Source: Halomonas sp.
GTDB taxonomy: Bacteria; Pseudomonadota; Gammaproteobacteria; Pseudomonadales; Halomonadaceae
DNA length: 47,078 nt
Assembly (NCBI RefSeq): GCF_020832045.1
Contig: NZ_JAFIFK010000016.1
Location: 1-47,078, forward strand
Reading direction: 5' to 3'
The notes under the pieces are model-generated. The model saw nothing but the letters and a program-made list of their open reading frames with translations. It was not told the DNA's origin and did not search any database. A program made the translations under genes and the position numbers. Every line of letters begins with the position of its first letter. Positions within the stretch are counted from its first letter, which is position 1. Shown here one piece after another: positions 1-8,623 of the stretch.

Positions 1-140
1 TGCCACGACTACGAAACAAAAATCAGCGCGGCTGGTGGCATTGATTTGCAGCTGCTTGGCATTGGCCGCAATGGCCATATTGGCTTTAACGAACCCTCTT
101 CTGGCCTGCGCTCCCGCACCCGGGTAAAAACCCTGACTCA
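1..140 (+). pseudogene. nagB-like fragment (glucosamine-6-phosphate deaminase), truncated
   Basis: Reading frame 1 is open from the first base and translates to a stretch typical of glucosamine-6-phosphate deaminase. It contains [20 protein letters not shown] followed by an SRTRVKTLT motif, the active-site region in the middle of that about 260-residue family. Similarity stops near base 138. The frame then runs into the purK terminator region and into sequence antisense to purK, so the C-terminal half is absent. The 5' part lies outside the window. The fragment is visibly less GC-rich than its neighbours. It could be a decayed gene remnant or an assembly junction at the contig edge; the sequence alone does not decide. 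Confidence 0.6.
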
Positions 141-156
141 GCCCGCCATTGGCGGG
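126..156 (-). terminator. possible terminator of purEK
   Basis: A perfect 6-bp stem (CCCGCC at 142-147, GGCGGG at 151-156, 3-base loop) lies 21 bases past the purK stop. In the minus direction a run of five T residues (126-130) follows, but about 10 bases after the stem. That spacing is poor for an intrinsic terminator. Confidence 0.35.
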
Positions 157-176
157 GCCCGCTGTCTTTCATTGAG

Positions 177-1313
177 TCACAGATTGCCCTGGCGGAACGC
201 GTCCTCGAAGCTGAAGCGTGGCTCCGGCGCCTCGGGTAGCAGCCAGGCGCAGGCGTGCACCTTTTCGAGCAGTTCGCCGTGGGTCGGCGCCAGCAGGTTC
301 ACATGCGCCAGCTTGCGCCCGGGGCGCTCGCTCTTGTCGTAGCGATGCAGGTGGGCATCACCGATGGCGAGTATCGCCGCCGAGTCACCCTCCTGGCCGA
401 TCACGTTGACCATACAGGTCGGCATACGCGCCGAGGTGTCGCCCAGCGGCAAACCCTGAATGGCGCGCAGGTGGTTCTCGAACTGACTAGTCACCGCACC
501 GTCCATGGTCCAGTGCCCGGAGTTGTGCACCCGCGGTGCCATCTCGTTGGCCAGCAGCCTGCCGTCGCGGGTCTGGAACAGTTCCAGCGTCAGCACGCCG
601 ACATAGTCGAGCTCGTCGAGCAGCGCACGGATAAAGCCATCGGCGGTCTGCTGCACCGCCTCGTCGAGATCCGGCATCGGCGCCAGTGAATAGCGCAGAA
701 TGCCCTCCACATGAACGTTTTCCGCCATGGGATAAAAAGCGATTTCGCCCTTTCGCCCACGTACGGCAATAATCGAGACCTCGCGCACGAAGTCGACAAA
801 GGCCTCGACGATCAACCGCGGGTGATTGATGCTGCGCCAGGCCTCGCCCGCCTCGGCCGGATCGCGCAGCACGGCCTGACCCTTGCCGTCATAACCCTCG
901 GTGACCGACTTTGCCACCACCGGAGTGCCCAGCTCCCGGGCCGCCGCCTCAAGCGCCTCGGCGCTATCCACGATGCGATAGGCCGGCGTGGGGATGCCCA
1001 GTCGGTCGAACAGCGCCTTCTCCTCGGCACGGTTCTGACAGATACGAATCGCCTCGCTGGAGGGGTATACCGGCTTGACCTCTTCGATAGCCTGCACCAG
1101 CGCCACAGGCAGATGTTCGAACTCGTAGGTGACGAGATCGACCTTGCCGAGGAACGCCTCGAGATGCTTCTGGTCCGTGTCGATCACCACCTCTCCAATG
1201 CCGACACTCGGGTGACCGGTGGTGTCGAGGAAGGTGAAGCGGTTGGCCAGGGGGTAGCCGGCCAGAGCCAGCATGCGGCCGAGCTGGCCGGCACCGAGCA
1301 CACCGATATTCAT
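177..1313 (-). CDS. purK: 5-(carboxyamino)imidazole ribonucleotide synthase PurK
   Basis: 378 residues, normal length for PurK. This cytosolic ATP-grasp enzyme carboxylates 5-aminoimidazole ribonucleotide with bicarbonate and ATP to give N5-CAIR in de novo purine synthesis. The N-terminus [16 protein letters not shown] is the typical nucleotide-binding start. The ATP-grasp core follows ([16 protein letters not shown] around residues 130-147), then the metal-binding C-terminal part with the [26 protein letters not shown] region. It lies 41 bases downstream of purE on the same strand, the usual purEK operon order, and PurE uses its product. Nothing in the gene looks damaged. Confidence 0.97.
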   Translation of the reverse strand: MNIGVLGAGQLGRMLALAGYPLANRFTFLDTTGHPSVGIGEVVIDTDQKHLEAFLGKVDLVTYEFEHLPVALVQAIEEVKPVYPSSEAIRICQNRAEEKALFDRLGIPTPAYRIVDSAEALEAAARELGTPVVAKSVTEGYDGKGQAVLRDPAEAGEAWRSINHPRLIVEAFVDFVREVSIIAVRGRKGEIAFYPMAENVHVEGILRYSLAPMPDLDEAVQQTADGFIRALLDELDYVGVLTLELFQTRDGRLLANEMAPRVHNSGHWTMDGAVTSQFENHLRAIQGLPLGDTSARMPTCMVNVIGQEGDSAAILAIGDAHLHRYDKSERPGRKLAHVNLLAPTHGELLEKVHACAWLLPEAPEPRFSFEDAFRQGNL

Positions 1314-1354
1314 GTCGCTTGCTCCTCTCTCAGGCTCTTTCGGCTCCCGCAGGC

Positions 1355-1864
1355 TTACTCGGCCTCGGGGCGGGGGTCGGGGTTATCCAGCACCGACTGG
1401 GTCTGCTCATTGCGGAACGCCTCGACGGCGGTGCGCACCTTTTCATCATGCAAGGCGACGATCTGCGCCGCCAGCAAGCCGGCGTTGGTGGCCCCGGCCT
1501 TGCCGATGGCCAGCGTTCCCACGGCAATACCGCCCGGCATCTGCACGATGGAGAGCAGCGAGTCGAGCCCCTTGAGCGCCTTGGACTCCACCGGCACGCC
1601 CAACACCGGCAGCGCGGTCTGGGAGGCCACCATGCCCGGCAGGTGGGCGGCACCGCCGGCGCCGGCGACGATCACCTGCAAACCACGCGCGGCGGCGGAC
1701 TTGGCATAGTCGAACAGCAGATCCGGCGTGCGGTGAGCCGAGACGACTCGGGTCTCGCAGACCACGCCAAGGCGTTCGAGCATCGCCACGGCGTGCTCCA
1801 TGACCGGCCAGTCGGATTTCGACCCCATGATCACGCCTACGCGTGGCTGCTCACTGCTTGGCAT
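1355..1864 (-). CDS. purE: N5-carboxyaminoimidazole ribonucleotide mutase PurE
   Basis: 169 residues, full length for class I PurE. It converts N5-CAIR to CAIR in purine synthesis. Visible family signatures are [17 protein letters not shown] at the start, the [14 protein letters not shown] motif carrying the active-site Ser/His region, and the glycine-rich [18 protein letters not shown]. It is the first gene of a two-gene operon with purK. The DNA on the TRAP side (1865-1972) carries two strong hairpins that separate it from the TRAP operon. Confidence 0.97.
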   Translation of the reverse strand: MPSSEQPRVGVIMGSKSDWPVMEHAVAMLERLGVVCETRVVSAHRTPDLLFDYAKSAAARGLQVIVAGAGGAAHLPGMVASQTALPVLGVPVESKALKGLDSLLSIVQMPGGIAVGTLAIGKAGATNAGLLAAQIVALHDEKVRTAVEAFRNEQTQSVLDNPDPRPEAE

Positions 1865-1910
1865 CTATGGCTCCCGGATTGACGCTGAGTTGCGAAGGGC
1901 AGGTATTCTA

Positions 1911-1967
1911 ACGGCGCCCGCAGGCGCCGTCATCTAGACCACTTGGGCAAGGGCGCCGTCGGCGCCC
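1911..1967 (-). terminator. two GC-rich hairpins between the TRAP permease and purE
   Basis: Two strong inverted repeats follow the TRAP permease stop in the minus direction. GGGCGCC/GGCGCCC (1951-1957 with 1961-1967) lies just past the stop. ACGGCGCC/GGCGCCGT (1911-1918 with 1923-1930) lies further on. Neither has a clear T-tract, so they may be weak or Rho-assisted terminators or mRNA-stabilising hairpins. Confidence 0.4.
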
Positions 1968-1972
1968 CCGAC

Positions 1973-3994
1973 CTAGCCGCCGCTTGGCGAGGCCGCCGAC
2001 ATTTCACGTCGGCTGGCCAGCCAGTTGGCCCCGATGGCGAGGGTCATCACCACTACCCCTGCGGCCTCCAGCAGGAAGTTGGGATAGAACACCGCCACGA
2101 TGGCACCTGAAATGGCGATGCGTGGCAACCACGACATGCGTGTGAAGAGGTACCCTTCCAGCGCTGCGGCAAAGGCACCAAGCGCCAATATCGCTATCAA
2201 CCCGTTCCAAGCCAGCACGTGTAGTGGCCCGCCCATGATGATCTCTGGATTGAAAACCATGAACATCGGGATAAGGTAAAGCCCCTTGGCGAACTTCCAC
2301 GCCTGAACCCCGGTCGCCATCGGCTTGCTACCTGCAATCGCCGCCCCGGCGAAGCCGGCCAAGGCTATGGGTGGCGTGACGTTGGAGTCCTGGGAGTACC
2401 AGAACACCACCAGGTGAGCGATCAGCAGCGGAATACCGAACTCGGCGGTCAGGGCCGGACCCACCAGGACGATCAGCACGATATAGCTGGCGGTGACCGG
2501 CAGCCCCATGCCCAGGATCAGGCTGGCCAACAGCACCATCAGCAGCGCCAGCACGATGTTACCGCCGGAGAACGCCATCATCATGGCGGAGAACTTGAGC
2601 CCCAGACCGGTGAGTCCCACCACGCCGACGATGATGCCGGCCACGGCGCATGCCAGGGAGACCGACACGGCATTGCGCGCGCCCAGCTCGAGCCCCTCGA
2701 TGAGTTTGACGAAGCCCGCCCAGAGCGCTCGACCGATGGTCGCCAGGGTGACGGGCTGACCCTGACTCGGTGCGATGAACAGGAACCAGATGGTATAGCG
2801 CAGTGCCGCCACGGCGACCATCGATACCACCGCATAGAAGCCCACCCGCATCGGCGACATGTGCATCGCCAGCAGCCATACCAGTACCGCCAGCGGCAGC
2901 AGGAAGTGCCAGCCCTCACGCATCACGTCACGCATCTGCGGCAGTTCACTGCGGGGCAGGCCCTGCATGCCCTGCTTGAGGGCGATGATATGCACGAAGA
3001 GATACACGGTGGCGAAGTACATGATCGCCGGCAGGATGCTGACCTTGACCACCTCCAGGTAAGGCGTATTGGTGTATTCGGCAATCAGGAAGGCGCCGGC
3101 CCCCATCAGTGGCGGCATTATCTGGCCGCCGGTGGAAGCGGCGGCCTCGATGCCCCCCGCTTGGTGCGGCTTGTATCCCAAGCGCTTCATCAGCGGAATG
3201 GTAAAGGCACCGGTGGTCACCACGTTGGCGATGGCGCTACCCGAGATCGACCCCATGCCGGCAGAGGCAATGACGGCGGCCTTGGCCGGCCCGCCACGCT
3301 GGCGGCCGGTGGCGGCATAGGCCATATCGATGAAGAACTTGCCGGCCCCGGTACTCTCGAGAAAGGCGCCGAACAGCACGAAGACGAAGATGAAGGTGGC
3401 GGCCACTCCCAACGGCAGGCCGAAGATCCCCTCCTGGCCCAGATAGAGCTGCCCCACCACGCGGTCGAGGTTGTAGCCGCGATGTTCGAGGATGCCGGGC
3501 ATGAACTGGCCAAGCCACGGCAGCTCGCCCCGTGGCCCGGCGAAGGCATAGAGAATGGCGATCAAGCCGATGATGGTCATGCCCAGCCCCACCGCACGGC
3601 GGCTGGCCTCGAGCACGGTAACGGTGGCGATGCAGCCGACGATGATATCGGTCTGGCTCCAGAAGCCGGCACGCCGGATGATCTCGTCGAGATAGAGCAC
3701 CATGTAACCACCGGTGATCATCGCACCGGTAAAAAAGGCGGCATCGAGCACCCAGCCCAGCACGCCTCGTTTACGGTTGGGGCCGAACACCGGGAAGATC
3801 AGGAACGCCAGCATCATGATCAGCATCAGGTGGATGCTGCGCTGGTAGAACAGACCCAGCGGCTGTATGCCCGCGGAGTAAAGCTGGAACAGCGACAGCC
3901 CCACGGCGACCAGGGTGATCAACCACAGGATTGGCCGGGGCTGTATGGCATTGCCACCGGGTACGATGACAGGAGGGTTGGCAGATTCGCTCAT
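1973..3994 (-). CDS. TRAP transporter fused permease (DctQM-type, 4TM/12TM)
   Basis: 673 residues with many hydrophobic segments across the whole length. It matches the fused small-plus-large permease type of TAXI TRAP transporters, inner-membrane proteins that use an ion gradient to import a substrate delivered by a periplasmic binding protein. The N-terminal part (about residues 20-170) corresponds to the DctQ-like bundle. The remainder is DctM-like, with typical glycine-rich stretches such as SAGMGSISGSAIANVVTTGAF, EAAASTGGQIMPPLMGAGAF and LILGMGLPVTASYIV. It follows the DUF1850 gene by 9 bases and the binding-protein gene further upstream. The substrate cannot be read from the sequence; relatives are linked to C4-dicarboxylates, glutamate and other organic acids. 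Confidence 0.92.
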   Translation of the reverse strand: MSESANPPVIVPGGNAIQPRPILWLITLVAVGLSLFQLYSAGIQPLGLFYQRSIHLMLIMMLAFLIFPVFGPNRKRGVLGWVLDAAFFTGAMITGGYMVLYLDEIIRRAGFWSQTDIIVGCIATVTVLEASRRAVGLGMTIIGLIAILYAFAGPRGELPWLGQFMPGILEHRGYNLDRVVGQLYLGQEGIFGLPLGVAATFIFVFVLFGAFLESTGAGKFFIDMAYAATGRQRGGPAKAAVIASAGMGSISGSAIANVVTTGAFTIPLMKRLGYKPHQAGGIEAAASTGGQIMPPLMGAGAFLIAEYTNTPYLEVVKVSILPAIMYFATVYLFVHIIALKQGMQGLPRSELPQMRDVMREGWHFLLPLAVLVWLLAMHMSPMRVGFYAVVSMVAVAALRYTIWFLFIAPSQGQPVTLATIGRALWAGFVKLIEGLELGARNAVSVSLACAVAGIIVGVVGLTGLGLKFSAMMMAFSGGNIVLALLMVLLASLILGMGLPVTASYIVLIVLVGPALTAEFGIPLLIAHLVVFWYSQDSNVTPPIALAGFAGAAIAGSKPMATGVQAWKFAKGLYLIPMFMVFNPEIIMGGPLHVLAWNGLIAILALGAFAAALEGYLFTRMSWLPRIAISGAIVAVFYPNFLLEAAGVVVMTLAIGANWLASRREMSAASPSGG

Positions 3995-4003
3995 GCGCGC
4001 CTC

Positions 4004-4513
4004 TCAAGGGGTGGAGTCAGGGGTGCGCAGGTGGATCGTCACCCGCTCGCCGGCCGCTTTTTCGCTCAGGCTGGTCCGACGACCCTCATGCAGCAGTCTA
4101 TGGTCGACTTTTTTGGAGCCGACCCTGAGATGATACCGGTTACCGGCAACCGGCTCGTCGATATCTTCGATCCAGTAGCCGCCTTGCCCATCCGAGACCT
4201 GGCGGCCCCGTCCCGGCACGTGGCCCAGACCGGCAGCGAAGTCGGGCTGATGGCTACGCTCCAGTACCATTTTTCCTTGGATGTGGCGATAGCAATCCTG
4301 CACGCGGATGCCCGTTACCGAGTGATTCCACTCCAGACACCAACGTTCGCCTTCAGGCATCGGCAGTGCCACCAGCAGTTGGTCCTCGGCATCACGCACT
4401 TCCAGACGTGAGGCATCGGCCAATACGGCAGCACCGTTCAGAATCAGCACGCAGAAAGTCGCCGGCCCGAGGGCGCGGCGACTCTGCGTGGCAAGCTTGG
4501 CTAGTAGGTCCAT
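4004..4513 (-). CDS. DUF1850 domain protein of the TAXI TRAP operon
   Basis: About 169 residues. I chose the ATG at 4513; a TTG two codons earlier is possible. The N-terminus has one hydrophobic stretch (about residues 15-32), either a signal peptide or membrane anchor. The following domain contains WCLEWNHSVTGIRVQDCY and resembles DUF1850, a family that recurs next to TAXI-type TRAP genes and has no established function. Its position between binding protein and fused permease, 9 bases before the permease, suggests an accessory role in the same transporter. Nothing visible indicates an enzyme. Confidence 0.75.
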   Translation of the reverse strand: MDLLAKLATQSRRALGPATFCVLILNGAAVLADASRLEVRDAEDQLLVALPMPEGERWCLEWNHSVTGIRVQDCYRHIQGKMVLERSHQPDFAAGLGHVPGRGRQVSDGQGGYWIEDIDEPVAGNRYHLRVGSKKVDHRLLHEGRRTSLSEKAAGERVTIHLRTPDSTP

Positions 4514-4542
4514 CAGCAATGGACTGCCAGGCTATAACGTCA

Positions 4543-5502
4543 TCAAGGACGCTGGTGGTCGGCCACCTCTTCACCCACTTCCTCGTAATAGCGCAGGGCG
4601 CCATCGTGGAACGGCACCGGGGTGGAATCGATGCTGAACTCGATGGTGGTGTCGTTGGCCGCCGGGTGCACGGCGATCAGCTCATCGGTGTTCTCGAACA
4701 GCAGCTTGGTCAGCTGGTAGGCCAGTTCCTCGTCCATGTCGGAATTGACGACAAGCACGTTGGGAATGCTGATGGTCTGAACCGCTTCGTCCATACCGTC
4801 ATACATACCGGCGCGCAGCTCATAGGCAGCGAAGACCGGCTCGACTTCGCGAGCATTCTCGATCTCCTCGTCGCTGAAGCCAATCAGGCGAATGTCGCGG
4901 GTGGCTGCCAGGTTGAGGATCGAGCTGGTGGGCGGCCCCACGCTCCAGAAACCGGCGTCGATATCGCCGTCGCGGATAGCGTCGGCAGTCTCGTTGAAGT
5001 TCAGGCGCTGCGGACGGAAGTCATCATAGGTGATGCCGTTGGCTTCCAGCAGGGCACGAGCATTGAGCTCGGTACCGCTGCCCGGTGCGCCCACGGATAC
5101 CCGTTTGCCGCGCAGATCTTCCAGCGACTGGATGTCGGAGTCGGCCAGGGTGACCAGTTGCACGGCGTTCGGATAAACGGATGCCAGTGCACGGGTGTTT
5201 TCGATCTGCCGGCCCTCGAAGTCTCCGCTGCCGTTGAACGCCTGATAGGCGGTATCGGCCAGTACCAGTGCCAGGTCGGCATCGCCACGCATGATCAGGC
5301 CCATGTTCTCCACCGAAGCGCCGGTCACCTCTGCCGTGGCGCTGGCCCCTTCGATGTGCCTGTTGATCATTTCGGCGAGACCGCCACCGATCGGATAGTA
5401 CACGCCGCCGGTACCGCCAGTGGCAATGGAAAGCTGCTGTGCGGCAGCCAGTGGAGCCGTGGCCAGCAGCGATGCCGCTGCAACGTATTTGAGAGCTCGC
5501 AT
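4543..5502 (-). CDS. TAXI-family TRAP transporter solute-binding protein
   Basis: 319 residues from the ATG at 5502, preceded by a strong GGAGGA ribosome site. A longer frame to 5592 lacks such support. Residues 1-22 (MRALKYVAAASLLATAPLAA) form a clear signal peptide, so the protein is periplasmic. The mature part begins QLSIATGGTGGVYYPIGGGL, the hallmark of the TAXI (TRAP-associated extracytoplasmic immunogenic) family. It continues with the VGAPGSGTELNARALLEANG and DAGFWSVGPPTSSI regions seen in relatives. It is the first gene of the operon with DUF1850 and the fused permease and captures the substrate, whose identity is unknown. Confidence 0.93.
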   Translation of the reverse strand: MRALKYVAAASLLATAPLAAAQQLSIATGGTGGVYYPIGGGLAEMINRHIEGASATAEVTGASVENMGLIMRGDADLALVLADTAYQAFNGSGDFEGRQIENTRALASVYPNAVQLVTLADSDIQSLEDLRGKRVSVGAPGSGTELNARALLEANGITYDDFRPQRLNFNETADAIRDGDIDAGFWSVGPPTSSILNLAATRDIRLIGFSDEEIENAREVEPVFAAYELRAGMYDGMDEAVQTISIPNVLVVNSDMDEELAYQLTKLLFENTDELIAVHPAANDTTIEFSIDSTPVPFHDGALRYYEEVGEEVADHQRP

Positions 5503-5592
5503 GGAATCCTCCGTCCTGAAACCGGAACGTTTATGGTTGTTCATGAGCGCGAACCGGGCCAGCCCGGACGCTTGCCTGACAGAAGCTAGCAC

Positions 5593-5610
5593 GCCCCGCC
5601 ACTGCGGGGC
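5593..5610 (-). terminator. possible terminator downstream of nnrS
   Basis: A perfect 7-bp stem GCCCCGC/GCGGGGC with a 4-base loop sits 54 bases past the nnrS stop and ahead of the TAXI operon. There is no good T-tract after it on the minus strand, so the call is tentative. Confidence 0.35.
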
Positions 5611-5663
5611 TAATCGACAGTTTCTACGTTATTGTAAATCTTCGGCAATTCCACCAAGGTCGG

Positions 5664-6875
5664 TCAACCCGGAAGACCGTCTGGCCTGGCGCTCAGCAGC
5701 ATCCGCGCGAAGCTCAGGGCGTAGAGCCAGAAGGCCAGCAGCCACAGCAAGGCGGGCAAGAACGTTCCGAGGACCAAATAGTGCTGTGGCCAGAGCAGCG
5801 GCACTGCTGTGCGCAACAGGGTCCCAAGCGTCAGGCATAGGAGGGCGAGCCAGATGGCGCGTGGCAGCGCTAAAGGCCGGCCGGTATGACGTAGCCCGGC
5901 GATGCAAAACACCGCCAGCACGGCCCCGCCTATGGCGCCGAGAAAAAGCAGGTGGCGACCGGCATAGCCGGGTAAGGCATCGCTCAGCGCCGCAATGCCC
6001 ACCAACCCGAGACCTAACATCAGCCACACGTAGGCCAGTGTCAGTAACAGCAGGTAGAGTTTTCCCATGGCGCGGCCCCACGGCCATTCGCTGAGTCGGT
6101 CGGCCTGAGCCACCGCGGCGGCCAGGGCGATCCAGCCGGTAATGGGATGACCTCTGGCGAGCAGGTCGGCAAGTACGAACATGCTCAACGTGATCACCGC
6201 CAGATGCTCGCGAGCAGGGGTGAAACGCAGCATTCGCGGGGTGCCGTTTTCGGCGATGGCCGCCATCGAGATTACCCGCACGATACGTGTAGCCGTCACG
6301 GCGATCATTACCAGCAGCAAATTGGCTGCCAGATGCAACATGTCCAGTGGACCCAGTCGCAATGGCAGTAGGTCGAGCCAGGCCAGGTAAAAGCCGGTCT
6401 GAGCCACCACGAATAGCAGCGCCAGCACACCAAGGCTGAGATGTCGGCGCCCGTCGGTTCCGAGCAGTGCCGGTAGCGCCCAGCAGAGCACCCAGAGCGT
6501 GAACGCCAGATTGATCGCCACCACCAGCCAGGGCGGCAGCGAGCCGGCGAGCCAGAACGCCAGTCGCCCGGCCAGCCATAGCCCCACCAGGCCGGCCAGA
6601 CGGGTTCCGATCAGCGGCTCGACCTTGGCCCAGGTGGGCACAGCCGTGAGCAGGAAGCCGGCCAGCGCTGCCGCGACGACCCCGAACAGCATTTCGTGCC
6701 CGTGCCAGAGCAAGGGCGCCATGCCAAGCGGCAACGATATCTGCTGCAGGAGGATGCCTACCCAGGGCAGCAGCGCCAGCGGAGCGTATAGCGCCGCCAG
6801 CAGGAAGAAGGGACGAAAGGCATAGGCCAGGATCGGCCAAGGCTGATTGGCACGCAGAGCGGCGGTGGTCGACAT
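5664..6875 (-). CDS. nnrS: NnrS family membrane protein
   Basis: 403 residues with about twelve hydrophobic segments. The N-terminal region (RPFFLLAALYAPLALLPW, then a WHGHEMLFGVVAAALAGFLLTAVPTWAK motif) is diagnostic of NnrS, a heme- and copper-containing inner-membrane protein connected with denitrification and resistance to nitric oxide. The conserved His residues in LLWHGHEMLF fit metal binding in the family. The gene starts 9 bases after the ABC binding-protein gene and is the last of a four-gene unit (permease, ATPase, binding protein, NnrS). The upstream divergent region carries FNR/DNR-like and NsrR-like elements. An overlapping frame on the same strand is a shadow. Confidence 0.93.
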   Translation of the reverse strand: MSTTAALRANQPWPILAYAFRPFFLLAALYAPLALLPWVGILLQQISLPLGMAPLLWHGHEMLFGVVAAALAGFLLTAVPTWAKVEPLIGTRLAGLVGLWLAGRLAFWLAGSLPPWLVVAINLAFTLWVLCWALPALLGTDGRRHLSLGVLALLFVVAQTGFYLAWLDLLPLRLGPLDMLHLAANLLLVMIAVTATRIVRVISMAAIAENGTPRMLRFTPAREHLAVITLSMFVLADLLARGHPITGWIALAAAVAQADRLSEWPWGRAMGKLYLLLLTLAYVWLMLGLGLVGIAALSDALPGYAGRHLLFLGAIGGAVLAVFCIAGLRHTGRPLALPRAIWLALLCLTLGTLLRTAVPLLWPQHYLVLGTFLPALLWLLAFWLYALSFARMLLSARPDGLPG

Positions 6876-6884
6876 GAACGTCCC

Positions 6885-7886
6885 CTAGACGACCGACGAG
6901 TCGTCAGCGAGATAGAAACCGTCATCGGGCAAACTGCCGCCGATAAAACCGGGGGAGAGTTCGGCCAGGATACCGAGGAACACCTCGAGTTCGCTGCGTG
7001 CCTGAGCGGCACTGCGCATCTCCAGCCGCGTACGGGTGATGGCGCCCTCGATCACCTGGGCCGCCAGCGGCGAATGCTGTGCGCCCAGCAGTCCGGCCTC
7101 GACCGGGTGCGCTGCGACCCAAGCCACCGCTTCGGCCACCGCCGTCTGCACGGCCGCCACCCATTCCGGATGAGCCTCGAGCAGCTCACGCCGGCAGATC
7201 ATACCGGCCTGAGGCAGCGCCGGCGGTGACCCGGTAAGGCGTGCCCACTCGGCCTGCAAGTCGAGTTCGGAAGCCATCAGGTCGAGAGATGCCAGCTGCA
7301 AGCGAGTCGAGGTGCGCATCGGCTCGGGCAGCAAGGCGACATCGAGCCGCTGGGCCAGGAAAGTCTGCACCGTCTCGAACGGGCTCGCCTGATAGGTGAT
7401 TCGCAGATCGCGGCCGACTTCGAGCCCCTCGCGGGCGAGCAAGGAGCGCAGCACCAGGTCCGGCATATCGCCACGCCACGGCACGCCGACATGCCGCCCG
7501 ACCAGGTCTGCCAGGCTCGTCATCGGCTCGGCATGGGCCAGCAAGCCAAGTGTGCCCCAGACGTTGACGTTCATCAGCACCACCGGCACGCCACGATTGT
7601 AGAGGTTGGCCGCCACGTTGGTCGGCGTGGCGGTGAGATGAACCTCATTGCCGGCGATCCAGGCGCGCAACTGGTCAGGGTCGCGCCAGGTGCGCAGCTC
7701 GCGCTCGCCAACCAGCTCCCTCAGGCGTTCGTTCTGTAGTGCTCGAGCCAATATCACCTGGGGCAAGCCCAACGGCGAGGCCAGCTGCAAATTGGCGGGA
7801 GACGCCAACCCGAGGCCGGGAAAGGCCGCCAGCGCCGCCGTGGCTGCCGCGAGCTGAAGCAGCCGGCGACGTCGAATATCGATCAT
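6885..7886 (-). CDS. ABC transporter substrate-binding protein (NitT/TauT, NMT1-like)
   Basis: 333 residues. The N-terminus MIDIRRRRLLQLAAATAALA has consecutive arginines before a hydrophobic stretch ending in an Ala-rich cleavage region, so export is likely, perhaps by the Tat route. The body resembles NMT1/SsuA-type binding proteins: LASPLGLPQVILARALQ near the start, then NRGVPVVLMNVNVWGTLGLL and a DLVGRHVGVPWRGDMPDLVL region. The start codon overlaps the ATPase stop (ATGA), so translation is coupled. The ligand cannot be deduced. The NnrS and TonB-receptor neighbours make a metal- or cofactor-related ligand an alternative to sulfonates or nitrate. Confidence 0.82.
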   Translation of the reverse strand: MIDIRRRRLLQLAAATAALAAFPGLGLASPANLQLASPLGLPQVILARALQNERLRELVGERELRTWRDPDQLRAWIAGNEVHLTATPTNVAANLYNRGVPVVLMNVNVWGTLGLLAHAEPMTSLADLVGRHVGVPWRGDMPDLVLRSLLAREGLEVGRDLRITYQASPFETVQTFLAQRLDVALLPEPMRTSTRLQLASLDLMASELDLQAEWARLTGSPPALPQAGMICRRELLEAHPEWVAAVQTAVAEAVAWVAAHPVEAGLLGAQHSPLAAQVIEGAITRTRLEMRSAAQARSELEVFLGILAELSPGFIGGSLPDDGFYLADDSSVV

Positions 7887-8623
7887 GGGGTCACCTCATC
7901 TTGACGAAACAGGAAGCTCTCAGCCACGGCGGGTTGACGCAGCAAGGCGCCAGCGGCTTCGTAGAGAAATGCGGTATCGCGCTCGATAAAGGGACGTTCG
8001 ATGCGCTGTTCATGAACGATCCGCCCCGGCGATGGCGACAGCACGACCACCCTATGCCCCAGGCGCAGCGCCTCGGTCAGGTCGTGGGTTACCAATAGCG
8101 AAGCGATGCCGCGACGAGCCAACAGGCCGAGCAGCAACGTCTGCGCTTCGCTGCGCAGACCTACATCCAGGGCGCTGAAAGGCTCGTCGAGCAGCAGCAG
8201 GTCGGCATCCACCGCCAAGGCTCTGGCCAGGGCCACGCGCTGTTGCATGCCGCCGGAGAGCTGATGGGGAAAGTGATCGTGGCGCTCGGCCAGCCCCAGC
8301 TCGTCGGCCAGGGCTCGTGCCCGGGCCAGTCGCTCCCGGCGTGGTACGCCCATCGCCTTCAGCCCCAGCGCGATATTGTCCAGCAGGCGGCGCCAGGGCA
8401 GCAGACGAGGCTCCTGGAAGACCACCGTACTTCGACGAAAATCGTCGCGAATGCGCCCTTCACTGGACGCAACGAGGCCTGCGGCAATCCGCAGCAACGT
8501 GGTCTTGCCGCAGCCTGAAGGCCCCACCAGGCAAACCGATTCGCCTGGTGACACCGTGAGATTGATGGCATCGAGAGTGCGCTCCTGGCCGTAAACATGA
8601 CCGATCGATTCGAGCCTGAGCAT
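7883..8623 (-). CDS. ABC transporter ATP-binding protein (NitT/TauT type)
   Basis: About 246 residues from the ATG at 8623, which has an AGGAGG site 6 bases upstream and shares one base with the permease stop (TGATG). A start ten codons earlier is less likely. The cytoplasmic ATPase has all motifs: Walker A GPSGCGKTT, Q-loop VVFQEPRLLPW, signature LSGGMQQRVALARAL, Walker B LLLLDEPFSALD and switch His in LLVTHDLTEAL. The pattern matches SsuB/TauB/NrtD subunits. It powers the permease encoded just upstream, and its stop overlaps the binding-protein start. Confidence 0.93.
   Translation of the reverse strand: MLRLESIGHVYGQERTLDAINLTVSPGESVCLVGPSGCGKTTLLRIAAGLVASSEGRIRDDFRRSTVVFQEPRLLPWRRLLDNIALGLKAMGVPRRERLARARALADELGLAERHDHFPHQLSGGMQQRVALARALAVDADLLLLDEPFSALDVGLRSEAQTLLLGLLARRGIASLLVTHDLTEALRLGHRVVVLSPSPGRIVHEQRIERPFIERDTAFLYEAAGALLRQPAVAESFLFRQDEVTP

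Noticed and set aside
2414..4411. Long plus-strand open frame opposite the TRAP permease and DUF1850 genes
   Set aside because: Gln/His/Asp-rich, no domain, spans two real genes on the other strand.
5629..6840. 403-codon minus-strand frame overlapping nnrS in another frame
   Set aside because: Arg/Gly-rich shadow; the frame at 5664-6875 has the NnrS motifs and membrane helices.
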